DNA of 64,000 bases from Undibacterium sp. 5I1 (GCF_034314085.1 NZ_JAVIWI010000001.1:3906001-3970000); one strand, 5' to 3'. Shown: positions 1 through 12,977, counted from the stretch's first letter. Notes: a model not told the origin generated them from the letters alone. Translations and numbers: made by a program.

Positions 1-241
1 AGTTCTTGCGGGCAAAAATAGATTCTGGCGCAATGACCGCACCGACGGCTAAGCCAAACTGTATTGCTTTTTCTACCGCAGTCTTGTTCATTACTGGGAG
101 TACCCCAGGCAATGCCAGATCAACGGGACTCGCTTGCGTATTTGGCTCAGCGCCAAATTGGATGGCAGAGCCGCTAAAAATTTTTGATTGGGTTTTGAGT
201 TGTGCGTGAGTCTCAAAACCGATGACGACTTCCCATTGCAT
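1..241 (-). CDS. gatB: GatB, Asp/Glu-tRNA amidotransferase subunit B (N-terminal part)
   Basis: The first 80 codons of gatB are present and the gene runs off the left edge. The translated start [20 protein letters not shown] carries the typical GatB opening (EVVIGxExHAQL). GatB is the kinase/tRNA-binding subunit of the GatCAB complex, which converts Glu-tRNA(Gln) or Asp-tRNA(Asn) to the amidated form in the cytoplasm. The ATG is at 239-241, behind a purine-rich AAAGGAT. It lies downstream of gatC and gatA on the same strand, separated from gatA by one small secreted-protein gene. Identity is secure; only the N-terminus can be judged. Confidence 0.95.
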   Translation of the reverse strand, partial: MQWEVVIGFETHAQLKTQSKIFSGSAIQFGAEPNTQASPVDLALPGVLPVMNKTAVEKAIQFGLAVGAVIAPESIFARKN

Positions 242-338
242 GTTAAATCCTTTTTCCGTTCATTTGCATGAATTGCATTAATTTCGTTTGCACTACCAGT
301 CGGCTTGATTTTAGTAAGCGACTTTGATTGCTACTTAT

Positions 339-908
339 TTATTCGTCGTTACGACATTGGCCGCTTTTAAGATTGACTGTAAGTGCTGTAAAGTTCATCC
401 TCGATCCGCATAAGGCGGGGCATGTAGGTTTGATTTGCAAATCATCACCTACACGTTCTAACCGAATGCTGCAATTGAAGCCGCGATCAAAATCATATCC
501 ACGTCGTGTGCGTGCTGCACGCGCATCTTTTAAGCTGATTCGCCAGCCCTTCTCAGTCACTTCTGCCTGCGGGTCATCACCCAGATCGATGCTGCATTCA
601 TTGCCGTGGTTACTTCTGAACAAACTGGATTCCCACTGAAATGTTTTGATCACGTCGCCCTCAATGCGGATATGCGCCTGATCAGCGTAATCCAAACGTT
701 CACCACCATTAGTTTCTTGCTGTACCAAAGCGCAGGAGAAATTAGCTTCCAGTACATCGGTCTTAGACGATTGCTGTGCTGTTACCGAAGTCGCCGATGT
801 CACTGCTGCTGGTGTCGCCGCCGATATTGTGAGCTTTTCTGCCTGCGCGAAAGCGCCACTGCAAGCGAGTAAAAGTGTTGGAACAAGAAGTGAGCGGATT
901 GATTTCAT
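339..908 (-). CDS. Predicted secreted protein of unknown function between gatA and gatB
   Basis: A 189-residue protein with a clear Sec signal peptide ([20 protein letters not shown], cleavage likely near AQA at 21-23). It then has a low-complexity Thr/Ala/Ser stretch (about 25-50) and a compact domain with four to six cysteines (C59, C105, C145, C164 region), probably disulfide-bonded in the periplasm. I do not recognise the family. Its ATG overlaps the gatA stop by 4 bp (ATGA), so it is translationally coupled to gatA and cotranscribed with the gat operon, although a periplasmic protein has no obvious role in tRNA amidation. It may be a lineage-specific passenger. The coupling and signal peptide support a real gene. 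Confidence 0.75.
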   Translation of the reverse strand: MKSIRSLLVPTLLLACSGAFAQAEKLTISAATPAAVTSATSVTAQQSSKTDVLEANFSCALVQQETNGGERLDYADQAHIRIEGDVIKTFQWESSLFRSNHGNECSIDLGDDPQAEVTEKGWRISLKDARAARTRRGYDFDRGFNCSIRLERVGDDLQIKPTCPALCGSRMNFTALTVNLKSGQCRNDE

Positions 909-2359
909 ATAGGCGCTTTTTGATGCCAGTCAGTCGCTAATTGGAACTGGTGTGCGACATTCAGCAATTGGGCTTCTTTAAAATAATTCCCAATGATTTG
1001 CAGGCCGACAGGGCGCAGGCTATTTTTTTCACCTTGTCCAAAACCACATGGAATTGACATGCCAGGCAAGCCTGCCAAACTGGTAGATAAAGTAAAAATA
1101 TCTGCCAGATAATTGGCGACAGGGTCGTCTGTTTTATCGCCTAAATCCCATGCAACAGTGGGCGCTACAGGCCCCATGATGACGTCACATAGCTCAAACG
1201 CAGCCTTGAAATCTTGCGCAATTAAGCGGCGGATTTTTTGTGCCTGCAAATAATAGGCGTCGTAATATCCGTGCGATAAAACATAAGCACCCACCAGGAT
1301 ACGACGTTTGACTTCATCCCCAAAACCTTCGGCACGCGATTTCTTATACATGTCGTTAAGATCTTTGTAATTGGCTGCACGATGACCGTACCGTACGCCG
1401 TCGAAACGGCTTAAGTTTGATGATGCCTCGGCCGGAGCGATGACGTAATATACCGGGATAGACAGTTCAGTTTTAGGTAGAGAAATATCGACTAAGACGG
1501 CGCCTAATTTCTCATATTCGGCGAGTGCAGCGCGGACAGCTTGTTCCACATCTTTTGCTAAGCCTTCGCTAAAAAATTCACGCGGTACACCGATACGCAA
1601 CCCTTTTAAGTCTTTGTTTAAATCCCGATTGAAGTCTTCTTTTTGTCTTTCTAAACTGGTTGAATCTTTTGGGTCAAAACTCGTCATTACATTGAGTAGT
1701 AGTCCACAATCTTCAGCACTTTGTGCAATGGGACCTCCTTGGTCCAGTGACGAGGCGAACGCAATCATCCCGTAACGAGAGACGCTGCTATAGGTAGGTT
1801 TAATCCCGGTAACACCACAAAATGAGGCCGGCTGGCGGATCGATCCGCCAGTATCAGTTGCTGTTGCCGCTGGCGCTAAACGTGCCGCAATCGCAGCGGC
1901 TGATCCGCCCGAGGAGCCGCCAGGTACTGCACGTAAATCCCAGGGATTTTTAACTGCGCCAAAAGCAGAATTTTGATTGCTGGAACCCATCGCAAACTCG
2001 TCACAATTAAGTTTGCCTAGTGTGACCATGCCAGCTTGATTAAAGTGCTCTACTACTGTTGCGTCAAACGGACTAGTGTAGTTTGCCAGCATGTTAGAGC
2101 CTGCGGTAGATCGCCAGCCGCGCGTCACAAAAATATCTTTGTGCGCAATCGGAATGCCTGTCAAGACAGTGGCATCACCATTGGCTAAACGTGCGTCAGC
2201 CGCTGTGGCTTGTTGCAAAGTTAATTCTGGATCAACATGCAAAAATGCGTTCAGGTCACTAGCCTGAATTCTACCCAAATAATGCTGCGCCAATTCGGTC
2301 GCGGAAATCTGCTTGCTATGCAGCATGGCAGACAATTGTTTTAAAGAGTGCTTATGCAT
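905..2359 (-). CDS. gatA: GatA, Asp/Glu-tRNA amidotransferase subunit A
   Basis: A 484-residue amidase-signature protein of the usual GatA length. It is the glutaminase/amidase subunit of GatCAB, releasing ammonia from glutamine for tRNA-bound Glu or Asp. The Ser-cisSer-Lys triad is visible: Lys in [10 protein letters not shown] (about 74), the cis-Ser in [10 protein letters not shown] (about 150) and the nucleophile in [12 protein letters not shown] (about 172). The operon order gatC-gatA-(small gene)-gatB on the minus strand matches the standard gat cluster apart from the extra gene. The start ATG at 2357-2359 gives [13 protein letters not shown], a normal N-terminus. Confidence 0.97.
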   Translation of the reverse strand: MHKHSLKQLSAMLHSKQISATELAQHYLGRIQASDLNAFLHVDPELTLQQATAADARLANGDATVLTGIPIAHKDIFVTRGWRSTAGSNMLANYTSPFDATVVEHFNQAGMVTLGKLNCDEFAMGSSNQNSAFGAVKNPWDLRAVPGGSSGGSAAAIAARLAPAATATDTGGSIRQPASFCGVTGIKPTYSSVSRYGMIAFASSLDQGGPIAQSAEDCGLLLNVMTSFDPKDSTSLERQKEDFNRDLNKDLKGLRIGVPREFFSEGLAKDVEQAVRAALAEYEKLGAVLVDISLPKTELSIPVYYVIAPAEASSNLSRFDGVRYGHRAANYKDLNDMYKKSRAEGFGDEVKRRILVGAYVLSHGYYDAYYLQAQKIRRLIAQDFKAAFELCDVIMGPVAPTVAWDLGDKTDDPVANYLADIFTLSTSLAGLPGMSIPCGFGQGEKNSLRPVGLQIIGNYFKEAQLLNVAHQFQLATDWHQKAPI

Positions 2360-2424
2360 GTTCTGAAATATCCTGATGATTCTCGAAATAAGTCGTGATG
2401 GTTATCTATAGGACGGTTCTTAGC

Positions 2425-2727
2425 CTACTCTAAGACCTTGGGCACGAGATACAACCCGTCTTGTGTTGCTGGCGCAACTACCTGGTAGTCATCGCGACGA
2501 TTGGGCTCGCTGACGATATCTTCTCGCAGGCGCAATCCTAATTCTGGCATTAACGCCGCGATTGGATGGCTGAGTGGCGTGATGCCGGTGGTGTCAACAG
2601 CTTTGAGTTGCTCAACCAGCGAAAAAATGCCATTCAGCTTCCCCAGCGTGCTGACGGTTTCTGATTCGGATAGTTCAAGTTTTGCTAAGTTAGCAATTCG
2701 CTTAACATCGGATAGGTCTAGTGACAT
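2425..2727 (-). CDS. gatC: GatC, Asp/Glu-tRNA amidotransferase subunit C
   Basis: A 100-residue protein, the usual GatC size, which wraps around GatA and stabilises its contact with GatB. The internal ATG at 2725-2727 ([20 protein letters not shown]) was chosen because family members begin at this point; the frame stays open 35 codons further upstream but that extension is not GatC-like. The conserved [10 protein letters not shown] and the C-terminal YLVPKVLE are present. It is the first gene of the gat operon, divergent from mreB across a 488-bp gap. Confidence 0.93.
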   Translation of the reverse strand: MSLDLSDVKRIANLAKLELSESETVSTLGKLNGIFSLVEQLKAVDTTGITPLSHPIAALMPELGLRLREDIVSEPNRRDDYQVVAPATQDGLYLVPKVLE

Positions 2728-4258
<1,531 letters not shown>

Positions 4259-4295
4259 TTTGCTCCTTGCTTGACGTCGAACTTCTATCTAATTT

Positions 4296-5387
4296 ATGCA
4301 ATACAGTCCACCACCACTTTTTAAGCAAGGCGCTTCTGCTCGCGCCAAAGTGGTGTTCTTTTCAATTTTAGCGATTTTTTTGCTAGTCGTTGATTCTCGC
4401 CTAAATACCTTAATTTTTGCCCGGCAAATATTAGGCACACTTCTATATCCCGTCCAGGTCGTGGCTGTTATGCCACGCGACGCCGTATCAAGAATTTCTT
4501 CTTATTTCACCTCTACAATTGCTTTAGAAAAAGAAAACGCTCAACTCAAGTTGCAACAAACGCTAAATGCTGAGGCATTGCAACAAAATGGTCTGCTATC
4601 GACTGAGAACGCACATTTACGAAAAATGCTGGATATTCGTGAAAAACTTACTGTTAAATCGATTTTGGGCGAAATTATCTACGATGCCCGCGATAGCACT
4701 ACCCGTAAAATTATTTTGGACCGCGGTAGTCAACACGGGGTCGCATTAAGTCAGCCTGTTATTGACGATTTGGGTGTTGTCGGCCAGGTGACGCGAGTGT
4801 TCCTATTGACATCCGAAGTAACTTTATTGACAGATAAGAACCAGGCAATTCCGGTGCAAATCACGCGTAATGGCTTGCGTAGCGTTGTGTATGGTCGTGG
4901 CCAGTCTGGCTATCTGGATATGCGCATGACGTCTAATGCCGATGTTCACAATGGGGATGTGCTGGTGACATCTGGTATTGATGGGGTTTATCCGGCGGGG
5001 CTGGCGGTTGCTAAGGTAGTTCAGGTAGAAAACAAAGCCACTACGCAGTTTGAGAATATCCTTTGCACTCCATCAGCAGGAATTGATAAAAACAAGCAAT
5101 TGTTGATCTTGCTGGTATCGACAAATAATTTGCCTCGTCCTGACACTGAAGATATTCGAGTAAAAAAAGAAAAATTAAACCGCAAAGTGACCAGAGATGC
5201 CGCAAGAGAAAGCCCTCCAGAGTCATTAACAACTTTGCCGCAAAAGTCGGTAAATAATGCTAATCCAGCGGAGTCAGCAACGCAATCGACTCAGGTAGCT
5301 CCAGTAATAAAAGATGTGAATTCAAATTCAAACAAAGACGCTACCAAACCCGCGAACAAAGAGCTCAGTAAGGAGAAATCAAAATGA
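4296..5387 (+). CDS. mreC: MreC, rod-shape-determining periplasmic scaffold
   Basis: A 363-residue protein with a short cytoplasmic N-terminus, one membrane helix (about 19-38, VVFFSILAIFLLVVDSRL), a coiled coil (about 75-110) and the two-barrel MreC domain (about 115-275, with ILDRGSQHGV and VTSGIDGVYPAGLAV). The last ~80 residues are a hydrophilic, Lys/Asn/Ser-rich tail that is longer than in enterics. MreC links MreB/MreD to PBP2 and RodA and activates them. It lies 37 bp after mreB and its stop overlaps the mreD ATG by 4 bp. Confidence 0.95.
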   Translation: MQYSPPPLFKQGASARAKVVFFSILAIFLLVVDSRLNTLIFARQILGTLLYPVQVVAVMPRDAVSRISSYFTSTIALEKENAQLKLQQTLNAEALQQNGLLSTENAHLRKMLDIREKLTVKSILGEIIYDARDSTTRKIILDRGSQHGVALSQPVIDDLGVVGQVTRVFLLTSEVTLLTDKNQAIPVQITRNGLRSVVYGRGQSGYLDMRMTSNADVHNGDVLVTSGIDGVYPAGLAVAKVVQVENKATTQFENILCTPSAGIDKNKQLLILLVSTNNLPRPDTEDIRVKKEKLNRKVTRDAARESPPESLTTLPQKSVNNANPAESATQSTQVAPVIKDVNSNSNKDATKPANKELSKEKSK

Positions 5388-5902
5388 ATAGCCCTCATTA
5401 CATTTTGCTACCGGTGAGTTCAACATTTATAGCTGTTAGCTTGCTATGCGCTTTTTTTCTGAATTTTCTTCCTTGGGGTAATTGGATCGGTGTTCCTGAT
5501 TTCGTGGCTTTGGTATTAGTATTTTGGAGTATCCATCAACCCCGTAAAGTCGGTATTGGCGTGGCTTTTGCGATGGGTTTATTGATGGATGTGCATGATT
5601 CGATTTACCTTGGCGAGAACGCACTGGCATACACCTTGTTATCTTATTTCGCGATCACTATTCATAGACGCGTACTTTGGTTTAACCCAGTAACACAGTC
5701 CTTACATGTACTGCCATTATTTCTGTTGGTGCAGGCAATTCAAATTGCAATCCGCTTGCTAGTGGCACCGAATGGGCAATTTCCTGGAATTTTGTATTTC
5801 TCCGAAAGTTTAATCACGACCTTGTTATGGCCGCTGGTGACTTGGTTATTGCTGGCACCGCAACGACGTGCCGTTGATAAAGACGATACCCGTCCCATTT
5901 AA
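5384..5902 (+). CDS. mreD: MreD, rod-shape-determining membrane protein
   Basis: A 172-residue integral membrane protein with about five to six hydrophobic helices, typical of MreD, which bridges MreC and the RodA-PBP2 synthase in the inner membrane. The segment VGIGVAFAMGLLMDVHDSIY is characteristic of the family (GLLxD). Its ATG overlaps the mreC stop (ATGA) and it is followed by mrdA after about 30 bp, so it belongs to the rod-shape operon. Confidence 0.93.
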   Translation: MNSPHYILLPVSSTFIAVSLLCAFFLNFLPWGNWIGVPDFVALVLVFWSIHQPRKVGIGVAFAMGLLMDVHDSIYLGENALAYTLLSYFAITIHRRVLWFNPVTQSLHVLPLFLLVQAIQIAIRLLVAPNGQFPGILYFSESLITTLLWPLVTWLLLAPQRRAVDKDDTRPI

Positions 5903-5931
5903 TCCCGCTTGTTTTGCCGGGTAGAGCAGAT

Positions 5932-7914
5932 ATGACCGAACTCAAGAATACCGAACGCGAACTTTATCTGTTCAGAATGCGCCTGTTTTTTATAGGCGCG
6001 TTCGCTTTGGTATGTTTTATTTTGTTGATGTCACGTTTTGTCTGGTTGCAAATCGTCAAGCACAACGAATACGCTTTGCAAGCAGATGAAAACCGTATTT
6101 CTATCGTTCCTGTAGTGCCGAATCGTGGGCTAATTTTAGACAGAAATGGCGTAATTTTGGCACGCAATTTCTCTGCTTATACTTTAGAAATAACCCCGTC
6201 TAAAATTACCAATGATCTTGACGTTGTGATTGATGAGTTGTCCTTATTGATCGATATTCAGCCCAAGCACCGCAAGCAATTTCGTAAGTTAATAGAGGAA
6301 TCCAAAAGTTTTGAGAGTATTCCGATTAGAACTAAATTGACGGATGAAGAGGTTGCTCGTTTTACTGCGCAGCGCTTTCGTTTTCCAGGTGTAGACATTC
6401 AAGCGCGGCTGTTTCGTCAATATCCTTTGAGTGATGTCGCGTCGCATGTGATTGGGTACATTGGACGTATTAGTCAGAAAGATGCAGAAATCATCGATGA
6501 CAGTGATGATTCTGCCAATTACAACGGCACCAGTTATATTGGCAAAGAGGGCTTAGAAAAGAGCTACGAGAAACTACTGCATGGGACAACTGGTTTTGAA
6601 GAAGTGGAAGTCTCTGCAGGGGGGCGGGCAGTAAGGACTTTATCCCGTACTGCACCTACTTCGGGTAAAAATTTAATTTTATCGGTTGATATCGAATTGC
6701 AAAAAGTGATTGAAGATGCTTTTGGTGATCGACGCGGTGCATTAGTTGCTATCGAGCCAGCTACAGGTGATGTTCTCGCTTTTGTATCTAAGCCTACTTA
6801 TGATCCCAATCTTTTTGTTGAGGGAATAGATCAGCAAAGTTGGAATGATTTAAATACCTCTGAGGATAAGCCTTTACTTAATCGTCCATTGACAGGAGCT
6901 TATCCGCCTGGCTCAACTTATAAGCCTTTTATGGCGCTGGCGGCGCTAGAGTTAGGCAAGCGTACAACTACGCAGGCAATTGCTGATCAGGGTTATTTTG
7001 TTTTTGGTAATCACCGCTTCAATGATGACAAAGTGGGGGGGCATGGCATGGTGGACATGTATCGTTCTATCGTGCAATCTTGTGACACTTATTACTACAT
7101 GCTTGCCAATGATCTGGGCGTTGATACGATGCATGATTTTATGATGCCTTTTGGTTTCGGCCAAATTACAGGGATTGACCTAGAGCATGAAAGAAAAGGC
7201 TTGTTACCTTCTACCGCATGGAAACGTAGCGCTTTTAAAAAACCAGCGCAGCAACGCTGGGTATTAGGTGACACTATCTCACTCGGAATTGGTCAGGGGC
7301 AAAATACCTTTACGCCTTTGCAGATGGCGCATGCGGTTGCTACGCTGGCGAATGATGGTGTGGTGATGAAACCGCATTTGGTTAAAATCGTTGAGGATGC
7401 ACAGACTCGTGTTCGTACCTTAACTGTGCCCAAAGAAAGTTTTCGGATTCCTTTAAAACAGGAAAATATTGATTTTGTAAAACAGGCGATGGTCGGTGTT
7501 ACGCGTGAAGGTACCTCTCGTTCAGTGTTCCTAAATGCTGAATATGCGTCAGGTGGTAAGACAGGAACGGCACAAGTCGTGGGCATAAAAAAGGGCGAAA
7601 AATATGATGCCAGACGCGTTGCCGAGCGACATAAAGATCACTCTTTGTATATTGCTTTTGCACCCGCTGATCATCCAAAAATTGCGATTGCAATCATCGT
7701 AGAAAATGGCGGCTTTGGCTCTGACGCAGCTGCCCCTATTGTTAAAAAAGCGTTTGATTATTATTTACTTGGTAAACGTCCGCAGGATAAAGACAAAACA
7801 CCTGCCCTTAAACCAGATCCGGCTCTATATCGCACCGATGAGGATATTAAAGCTGCTGCAGAAATGAGCGGTGAGCCAAAGCCTGGCGGCGAAACCGAAG
7901 GGAATAAGGATTGA
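5932..7914 (+). CDS. mrdA: MrdA, penicillin-binding protein 2 (elongation transpeptidase)
   Basis: A 660-residue class B PBP anchored by one N-terminal helix (about 15-40) with a dimerisation/pedestal region (about 55-240) and a transpeptidase domain (about 255-620). Active-site motifs are visible: SxxK in GSTYKPF, SxN-type in QSCDTYY, and KTG in GGKTGTAQV. It crosslinks lateral-wall peptidoglycan with RodA. The ATG at 5932 (MTELKNTERELYLFRMRLFF) was preferred over a TTG at 5914. The charged, disordered tail after the domain ends two bases before rodA. Confidence 0.96.
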   Translation: MTELKNTERELYLFRMRLFFIGAFALVCFILLMSRFVWLQIVKHNEYALQADENRISIVPVVPNRGLILDRNGVILARNFSAYTLEITPSKITNDLDVVIDELSLLIDIQPKHRKQFRKLIEESKSFESIPIRTKLTDEEVARFTAQRFRFPGVDIQARLFRQYPLSDVASHVIGYIGRISQKDAEIIDDSDDSANYNGTSYIGKEGLEKSYEKLLHGTTGFEEVEVSAGGRAVRTLSRTAPTSGKNLILSVDIELQKVIEDAFGDRRGALVAIEPATGDVLAFVSKPTYDPNLFVEGIDQQSWNDLNTSEDKPLLNRPLTGAYPPGSTYKPFMALAALELGKRTTTQAIADQGYFVFGNHRFNDDKVGGHGMVDMYRSIVQSCDTYYYMLANDLGVDTMHDFMMPFGFGQITGIDLEHERKGLLPSTAWKRSAFKKPAQQRWVLGDTISLGIGQGQNTFTPLQMAHAVATLANDGVVMKPHLVKIVEDAQTRVRTLTVPKESFRIPLKQENIDFVKQAMVGVTREGTSRSVFLNAEYASGGKTGTAQVVGIKKGEKYDARRVAERHKDHSLYIAFAPADHPKIAIAIIVENGGFGSDAAAPIVKKAFDYYLLGKRPQDKDKTPALKPDPALYRTDEDIKAAAEMSGEPKPGGETEGNKD

Positions 7915-7916
7915 TC

Positions 7917-9026
7917 ATGAACAATAGAGCGTTCAACTGGAGAGCAATCCGGTCCCATATCATGGTTTTTGACGCAGCTCTGTCGATCATCATTTTTTTG
8001 ATTATGTCGATAGGCATCATTACATTGTATTCCGCCGGGATTGATTTTCCCGGACGTGTTGAAGATCAGCTTCGCAATATCGTCATCTCATTTGTAGTGA
8101 TGTGGATTATGGCTAATATTCCACCACAAACGCTGATGCGTTTTGCCATACCGATTTACGCATTTGGCGTAGCTTTATTAATTGCCGTTGCTACATTCGG
8201 TATGGTAAAAAAAGGTGCTCGTCGGTGGATTAATGTCGGCACCCCTGTTCAACCATCCGAAATGATGAAGATCGCTGCGCCATTGATGCTCGCCTGGTAT
8301 TTTCAAAAGCGCGAGGGCGCATTGAGAGTGCAGGACTTTTTGATCGCTGCCGTAATTCTTATAATTCCAGTTGGATTGATTTACAGGCAGCCAGATTTGG
8401 GTACGGCAATGTTGGTTGTTATCGCCGGATTTACTGTGGTGTTTCTTGCCGGGTTGTCATGGAAGCTGCTGTTGTCTTTGGCTGTTGCAGCACTGGTCGT
8501 GATTCCAACAATAGTCTGGCCGCTGATGCGCGATTTCCAGCGTGATCGTATTCTGACATTTTTAGATCCTAACCGTGATCCGCTTGGTAAGGGCTTTCAT
8601 ATTCTCCAATCTACGATCGCAGTGGGTTCTGGTGGTTTATCTGGAAAAGGTTGGCTTAAAGGTACACAGGCACATCTGGAGTTTATTCCTGAGAGAACCA
8701 CAGATTTTATTTTTGCAGTCTTTTCAGAAGAATTTGGTTTTATTGGTAACGGCATTCTGGTGCTGCTTTATCTTTTGTTGGTTATTCGTGGTTTGATGAT
8801 TGCTGCAAATGCGCCGACCTTGTTTGCCCGATTGATGGCAGGTTCGGTGACAATGATTTTCTTTACTTATGCGTTTGTAAACATGGGAATGGTGAGCGGT
8901 ATTTTGCCCGTAGTTGGCGTGCCCTTACCCTTTATGAGTTACGGCGGTACAGCTTTAGTTATGCTGGGTATGGGCGCAGGTATTTTGATGAGCGTGCAAC
9001 GTAATCGTAAGCTGGTGCAAACTTGA
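7917..9026 (+). CDS. rodA: RodA, SEDS peptidoglycan glycosyltransferase
   Basis: A 369-residue polytopic membrane protein (about ten helices) of the SEDS family, which polymerises lipid II in the elongasome together with PBP2. Family motifs are present: the RRWINVGTPVQPSE loop, the QPDLGTAML segment and the large periplasmic loop with DPNRDPLGKGFH and ERTTDFIF. The catalytic Asp equivalent sits in the TTDFIFAV stretch. The ATG at 7917 lies about seven bases after AAGGA; a TTG at 7911 would overlap mrdA but is less well placed. The stop overlaps the TTG start of rlpA. Confidence 0.95.
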   Translation: MNNRAFNWRAIRSHIMVFDAALSIIIFLIMSIGIITLYSAGIDFPGRVEDQLRNIVISFVVMWIMANIPPQTLMRFAIPIYAFGVALLIAVATFGMVKKGARRWINVGTPVQPSEMMKIAAPLMLAWYFQKREGALRVQDFLIAAVILIIPVGLIYRQPDLGTAMLVVIAGFTVVFLAGLSWKLLLSLAVAALVVIPTIVWPLMRDFQRDRILTFLDPNRDPLGKGFHILQSTIAVGSGGLSGKGWLKGTQAHLEFIPERTTDFIFAVFSEEFGFIGNGILVLLYLLLVIRGLMIAANAPTLFARLMAGSVTMIFFTYAFVNMGMVSGILPVVGVPLPFMSYGGTALVMLGMGAGILMSVQRNRKLVQT

Positions 9027-10192
9027 GACAACGATCAATTAGCCGAAAATTCCAATTCTTCGCAATTACTAGCGCATTATTTCTGGCTGCTTGTAGCAGT
9101 GCCCCTAAGCATTCTGCCGTGTCGACTGATCAGCCCCGTCCAGTGACTGCAACTGCTGGAAAGCCAGCAACTAGTGCAACAAATACTGCGCCATATTTAC
9201 CCAAAGCAAACTCAGGCAAAGGTGGCTATTACAAGGATGATGGTCCCGACGATAATCCGCCTGAGGGGTTAGAGAATACGGTAGAGCCGATTCCTACCAT
9301 GGAGGCTTATTCTCGCTCTGGCAATAGACCTTATGTCGTATTTGGTAAAACCTATACACCATTAATTGACAGCACGACGCCATTTGTTCAGCGCGGCGTT
9401 GGTAGCTGGTACGGTAAAAAATTTCATAATCAAAAAACCTCATCCGGTGAGCCATACGATATGTATAAAATCACCGCGGCGCATCCTACTTTGCCTATTC
9501 CTTCTTATGCCAGAGTGACGAATCTTTCTAACGGCAAGCAGGTAATTGTACGGATTAACGATCGCGGCCCTTTCCACTCCAGCCGTATTATCGATTTATC
9601 TTATACCGCTGCGCTAAAGCTAGATTATCTTGGTAAAGGAAGCACTCAGCTTGAGGTTGAGCGTTTGCTGCCTGACGATATAGAACGTATGGCAGAGAAT
9701 CGTAAAAATCAACGTCCGGTGATTTCTAATACTGTTATTGCTTCTTCAGTGGTGGCTTTAACTTCAGCGGCTACGACAGCCTCTAGTGTTGCTGCCGTTC
9801 CGCAAGCTGATCCGAAGGCAGCTCAGATATCGATGGAAGAATTATTGGCGGAACAAAGTAGTAAGCCAGTAGAAAAAATTGGGAGAGTAGGCAATACCGC
9901 TAGCGCAGAAAGTGTTGCTGGCGATACTGCTATTGCTGCTAATACAGCCACTAATTCGGTAGCAGGGTTTTATATACAATTTGGCGCATATGCTATACGC
10001 GCCAATGCAGAAGCAACGATGTCCAGGTTAAAAGATCAGGCGCAAAGCCGCTTACCTGGTTTCGATATCGTCCAGCAAGGAAGTTTATATCGTCTTGTGA
10101 GCGGGCCATTTGCCAGTCGCGCAGATGCATCCAGCGCTATTGTACAAACTGCCGATTTAGGTGCCGCCAAACCCATTGTGGTTCAGCGTTAA
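9023..10192 (+). CDS. rlpA: RlpA, septal-ring lytic transglycosylase lipoprotein
   Basis: A 389-residue lipoprotein: signal peptide with lipobox LAAC (Cys24), a low-complexity linker, a double-psi beta-barrel domain (about 122-215; GVGSWYGKKFHNQKTSSGE and VRINDRGPFHSSRIIDLS) and a C-terminal SPOR domain (about 312-388) that binds denuded glycan. RlpA cleaves or binds peptidoglycan at sites of envelope remodelling. No ATG precedes the signal peptide, so the start is taken as the TTG at 9023, coupled to the rodA stop (TTGA overlap). It is the last gene of the rod-shape operon and converges on rsmI. Confidence 0.93.
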   Translation: MRQRSISRKFQFFAITSALFLAACSSAPKHSAVSTDQPRPVTATAGKPATSATNTAPYLPKANSGKGGYYKDDGPDDNPPEGLENTVEPIPTMEAYSRSGNRPYVVFGKTYTPLIDSTTPFVQRGVGSWYGKKFHNQKTSSGEPYDMYKITAAHPTLPIPSYARVTNLSNGKQVIVRINDRGPFHSSRIIDLSYTAALKLDYLGKGSTQLEVERLLPDDIERMAENRKNQRPVISNTVIASSVVALTSAATTASSVAAVPQADPKAAQISMEELLAEQSSKPVEKIGRVGNTASAESVAGDTAIAANTATNSVAGFYIQFGAYAIRANAEATMSRLKDQAQSRLPGFDIVQQGSLYRLVSGPFASRADASSAIVQTADLGAAKPIVVQR

Positions 10193-10225
10193 TCTGCCGC
10201 ACTCTCTTAACTCTAAGCTCCCAAC

Positions 10226-11218
10226 TCAGTTGTTATCAGGTGCTTCTTGTTTCATTTCAAGCGCAAGCTTATATAAGCCATTTTTCTTTTGACCTGTGAT
10301 TTTTGCAGCAAGCGATGCTGCCTGTTTGACTGAGCACTCCTCGAGCAAAATACTCAAAATGTGAAGTGCCTCATGCTGGCTATCCTCCACATTACTTGGC
10401 GCACCTTCCAGCAAAATAACGTATTCGCCTTTTTCTCTGTGCGGATCAGCGCTAAGCCAATTGATCGCCTCCGATAAATTACAGCGATGAATTTCTTCAA
10501 ATAATTTGGTTAGTTCACGCGCAAATACGATCTGGCGTTCGCCTTGAAAAATCGTTTGTAGTGCTGTGATTGAATCGATGATTCTATGTGGCGCTTCGTA
10601 AAAAATCAGTGTCGCGTTGATGGTCAACACGCTGCGCAGAGCCGTGTCACGCTGGCCAGCTTTTGCTGGTAAGAATCCAAAAAAATAAAACTGATCGTTG
10701 ATTAAGCCACTGGCAGACAATGCGCTAATTGCAGCCGAGGCACCGGGCAAAGGCATTACACGCAGGCCAGCTTGCCGCACTGTGTCTGCGATTTTTGCAC
10801 CAGGATCTGAGACTCCTGGCGTACCGGCATCAGACACCAATGCTATGCGCTCACCTGCTTGCAGGCGCGTTACGATTTTCTCAGCAACTTCTCGTTCATT
10901 GTGTTGATGTGCCGAAATCAGGGGCTTATTAATGCCGTAGCGATTGAGTAGTTGTGCGGTATTACGTGTATCTTCGCAAGCTATCGCATCTGCTATTGCC
11001 AGCAAGTGCAGAGCCCGCAATGAAATATCGCAAACATTTCCTATGGGCGTTGCAACTACATATAATGTGGAAACGGGATAACTCTGGCTGGCTAATGCTT
11101 GCATGATCGTCGCGTTGGCAAGCGAATAAGCTCCAGTCGTGTTTTCGGACGGGTTTTTAGGCGCATTCTCAGGCGCGTTTGCAGATGCTTTTGCGGATGT
11201 GTCTTCTGACATATTCAT
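10226..11218 (-). CDS. rsmI: RsmI, 16S rRNA C1402 2'-O-ribose methyltransferase
   Basis: A tetrapyrrole-methylase-fold enzyme that methylates C1402 of 16S rRNA. Its core begins at about residue 50 (LYVVATPIGNVCDISLRAL) and contains SDAGTPGVSDPG and GFLPAKAGQR. The protein (330 residues) has about 45 extra N-terminal residues, rich in Ala/Asn/Pro and made of degenerate repeats (ASANAPENAPKNPSENT), encoded by a repetitive GCGTTT/GCATTC stretch near 11150-11200. A second Met two codons in is also possible. It is divergent from yraN, as in many proteobacteria. Confidence 0.93.
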   Translation of the reverse strand: MNMSEDTSAKASANAPENAPKNPSENTTGAYSLANATIMQALASQSYPVSTLYVVATPIGNVCDISLRALHLLAIADAIACEDTRNTAQLLNRYGINKPLISAHQHNEREVAEKIVTRLQAGERIALVSDAGTPGVSDPGAKIADTVRQAGLRVMPLPGASAAISALSASGLINDQFYFFGFLPAKAGQRDTALRSVLTINATLIFYEAPHRIIDSITALQTIFQGERQIVFARELTKLFEEIHRCNLSEAINWLSADPHREKGEYVILLEGAPSNVEDSQHEALHILSILLEECSVKQAASLAAKITGQKKNGLYKLALEMKQEAPDNN

Positions 11219-11284
11219 AGGTATTCATTCGAATTCATTGTGATTTAATCAGACTTACATAAATCAAAACAGGATTGTACGACA

Positions 11285-11671
11285 ATGGCTGAGCAGAGTT
11301 GGCTAGCAAAACGGATTGCATCAGTGAGAACCAGTCGGCAGCGTACTGGTGACGCCGCCGAAGAGCAGGCACTTTTATATTTGCAACAGGCAGGTTTAAA
11401 ATTAGTGCATCGCAGTTTTTTGTGCAAAGGTGGTGAAATTGATTTAATCATGCAAGATCAAACCACCCTGGTTTTTGTTGAAGTACGAAAACGCACTTCC
11501 TCTCAGTTTGGTGGTGCGATTGCCAGCGTGACACCTGCAAAACAACGCCGCATGGTACATGCGGCACAAGTATATTTACAGACACAACATACAGAACCCG
11601 CATGCCGTTTTGATCTGCTGGCTATTGATGATCAAGAGATTAACTGGCTTAAAAACGTGATCATCGGGTAG
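11285..11671 (+). CDS. yraN: YraN family protein (UPF0102)
   Basis: A 128-residue protein with the restriction-endonuclease-like fold of UPF0102: GDAAEEQALLYLQQAGLKLV, then GGEIDLIMQD and FVEVRKR, which match the conserved E-xn-GEIDLI...FVEVK motif. Its cellular role is not settled. The neighbours (rsmI divergent upstream, diaA and dolP downstream) reproduce the Escherichia coli rsmI-yraN-diaA-dolP order, apart from the absence of lpoA. Confidence 0.92.
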   Translation: MAEQSWLAKRIASVRTSRQRTGDAAEEQALLYLQQAGLKLVHRSFLCKGGEIDLIMQDQTTLVFVEVRKRTSSQFGGAIASVTPAKQRRMVHAAQVYLQTQHTEPACRFDLLAIDDQEINWLKNVIIG

Positions 11672-12977
<1,306 letters not shown>

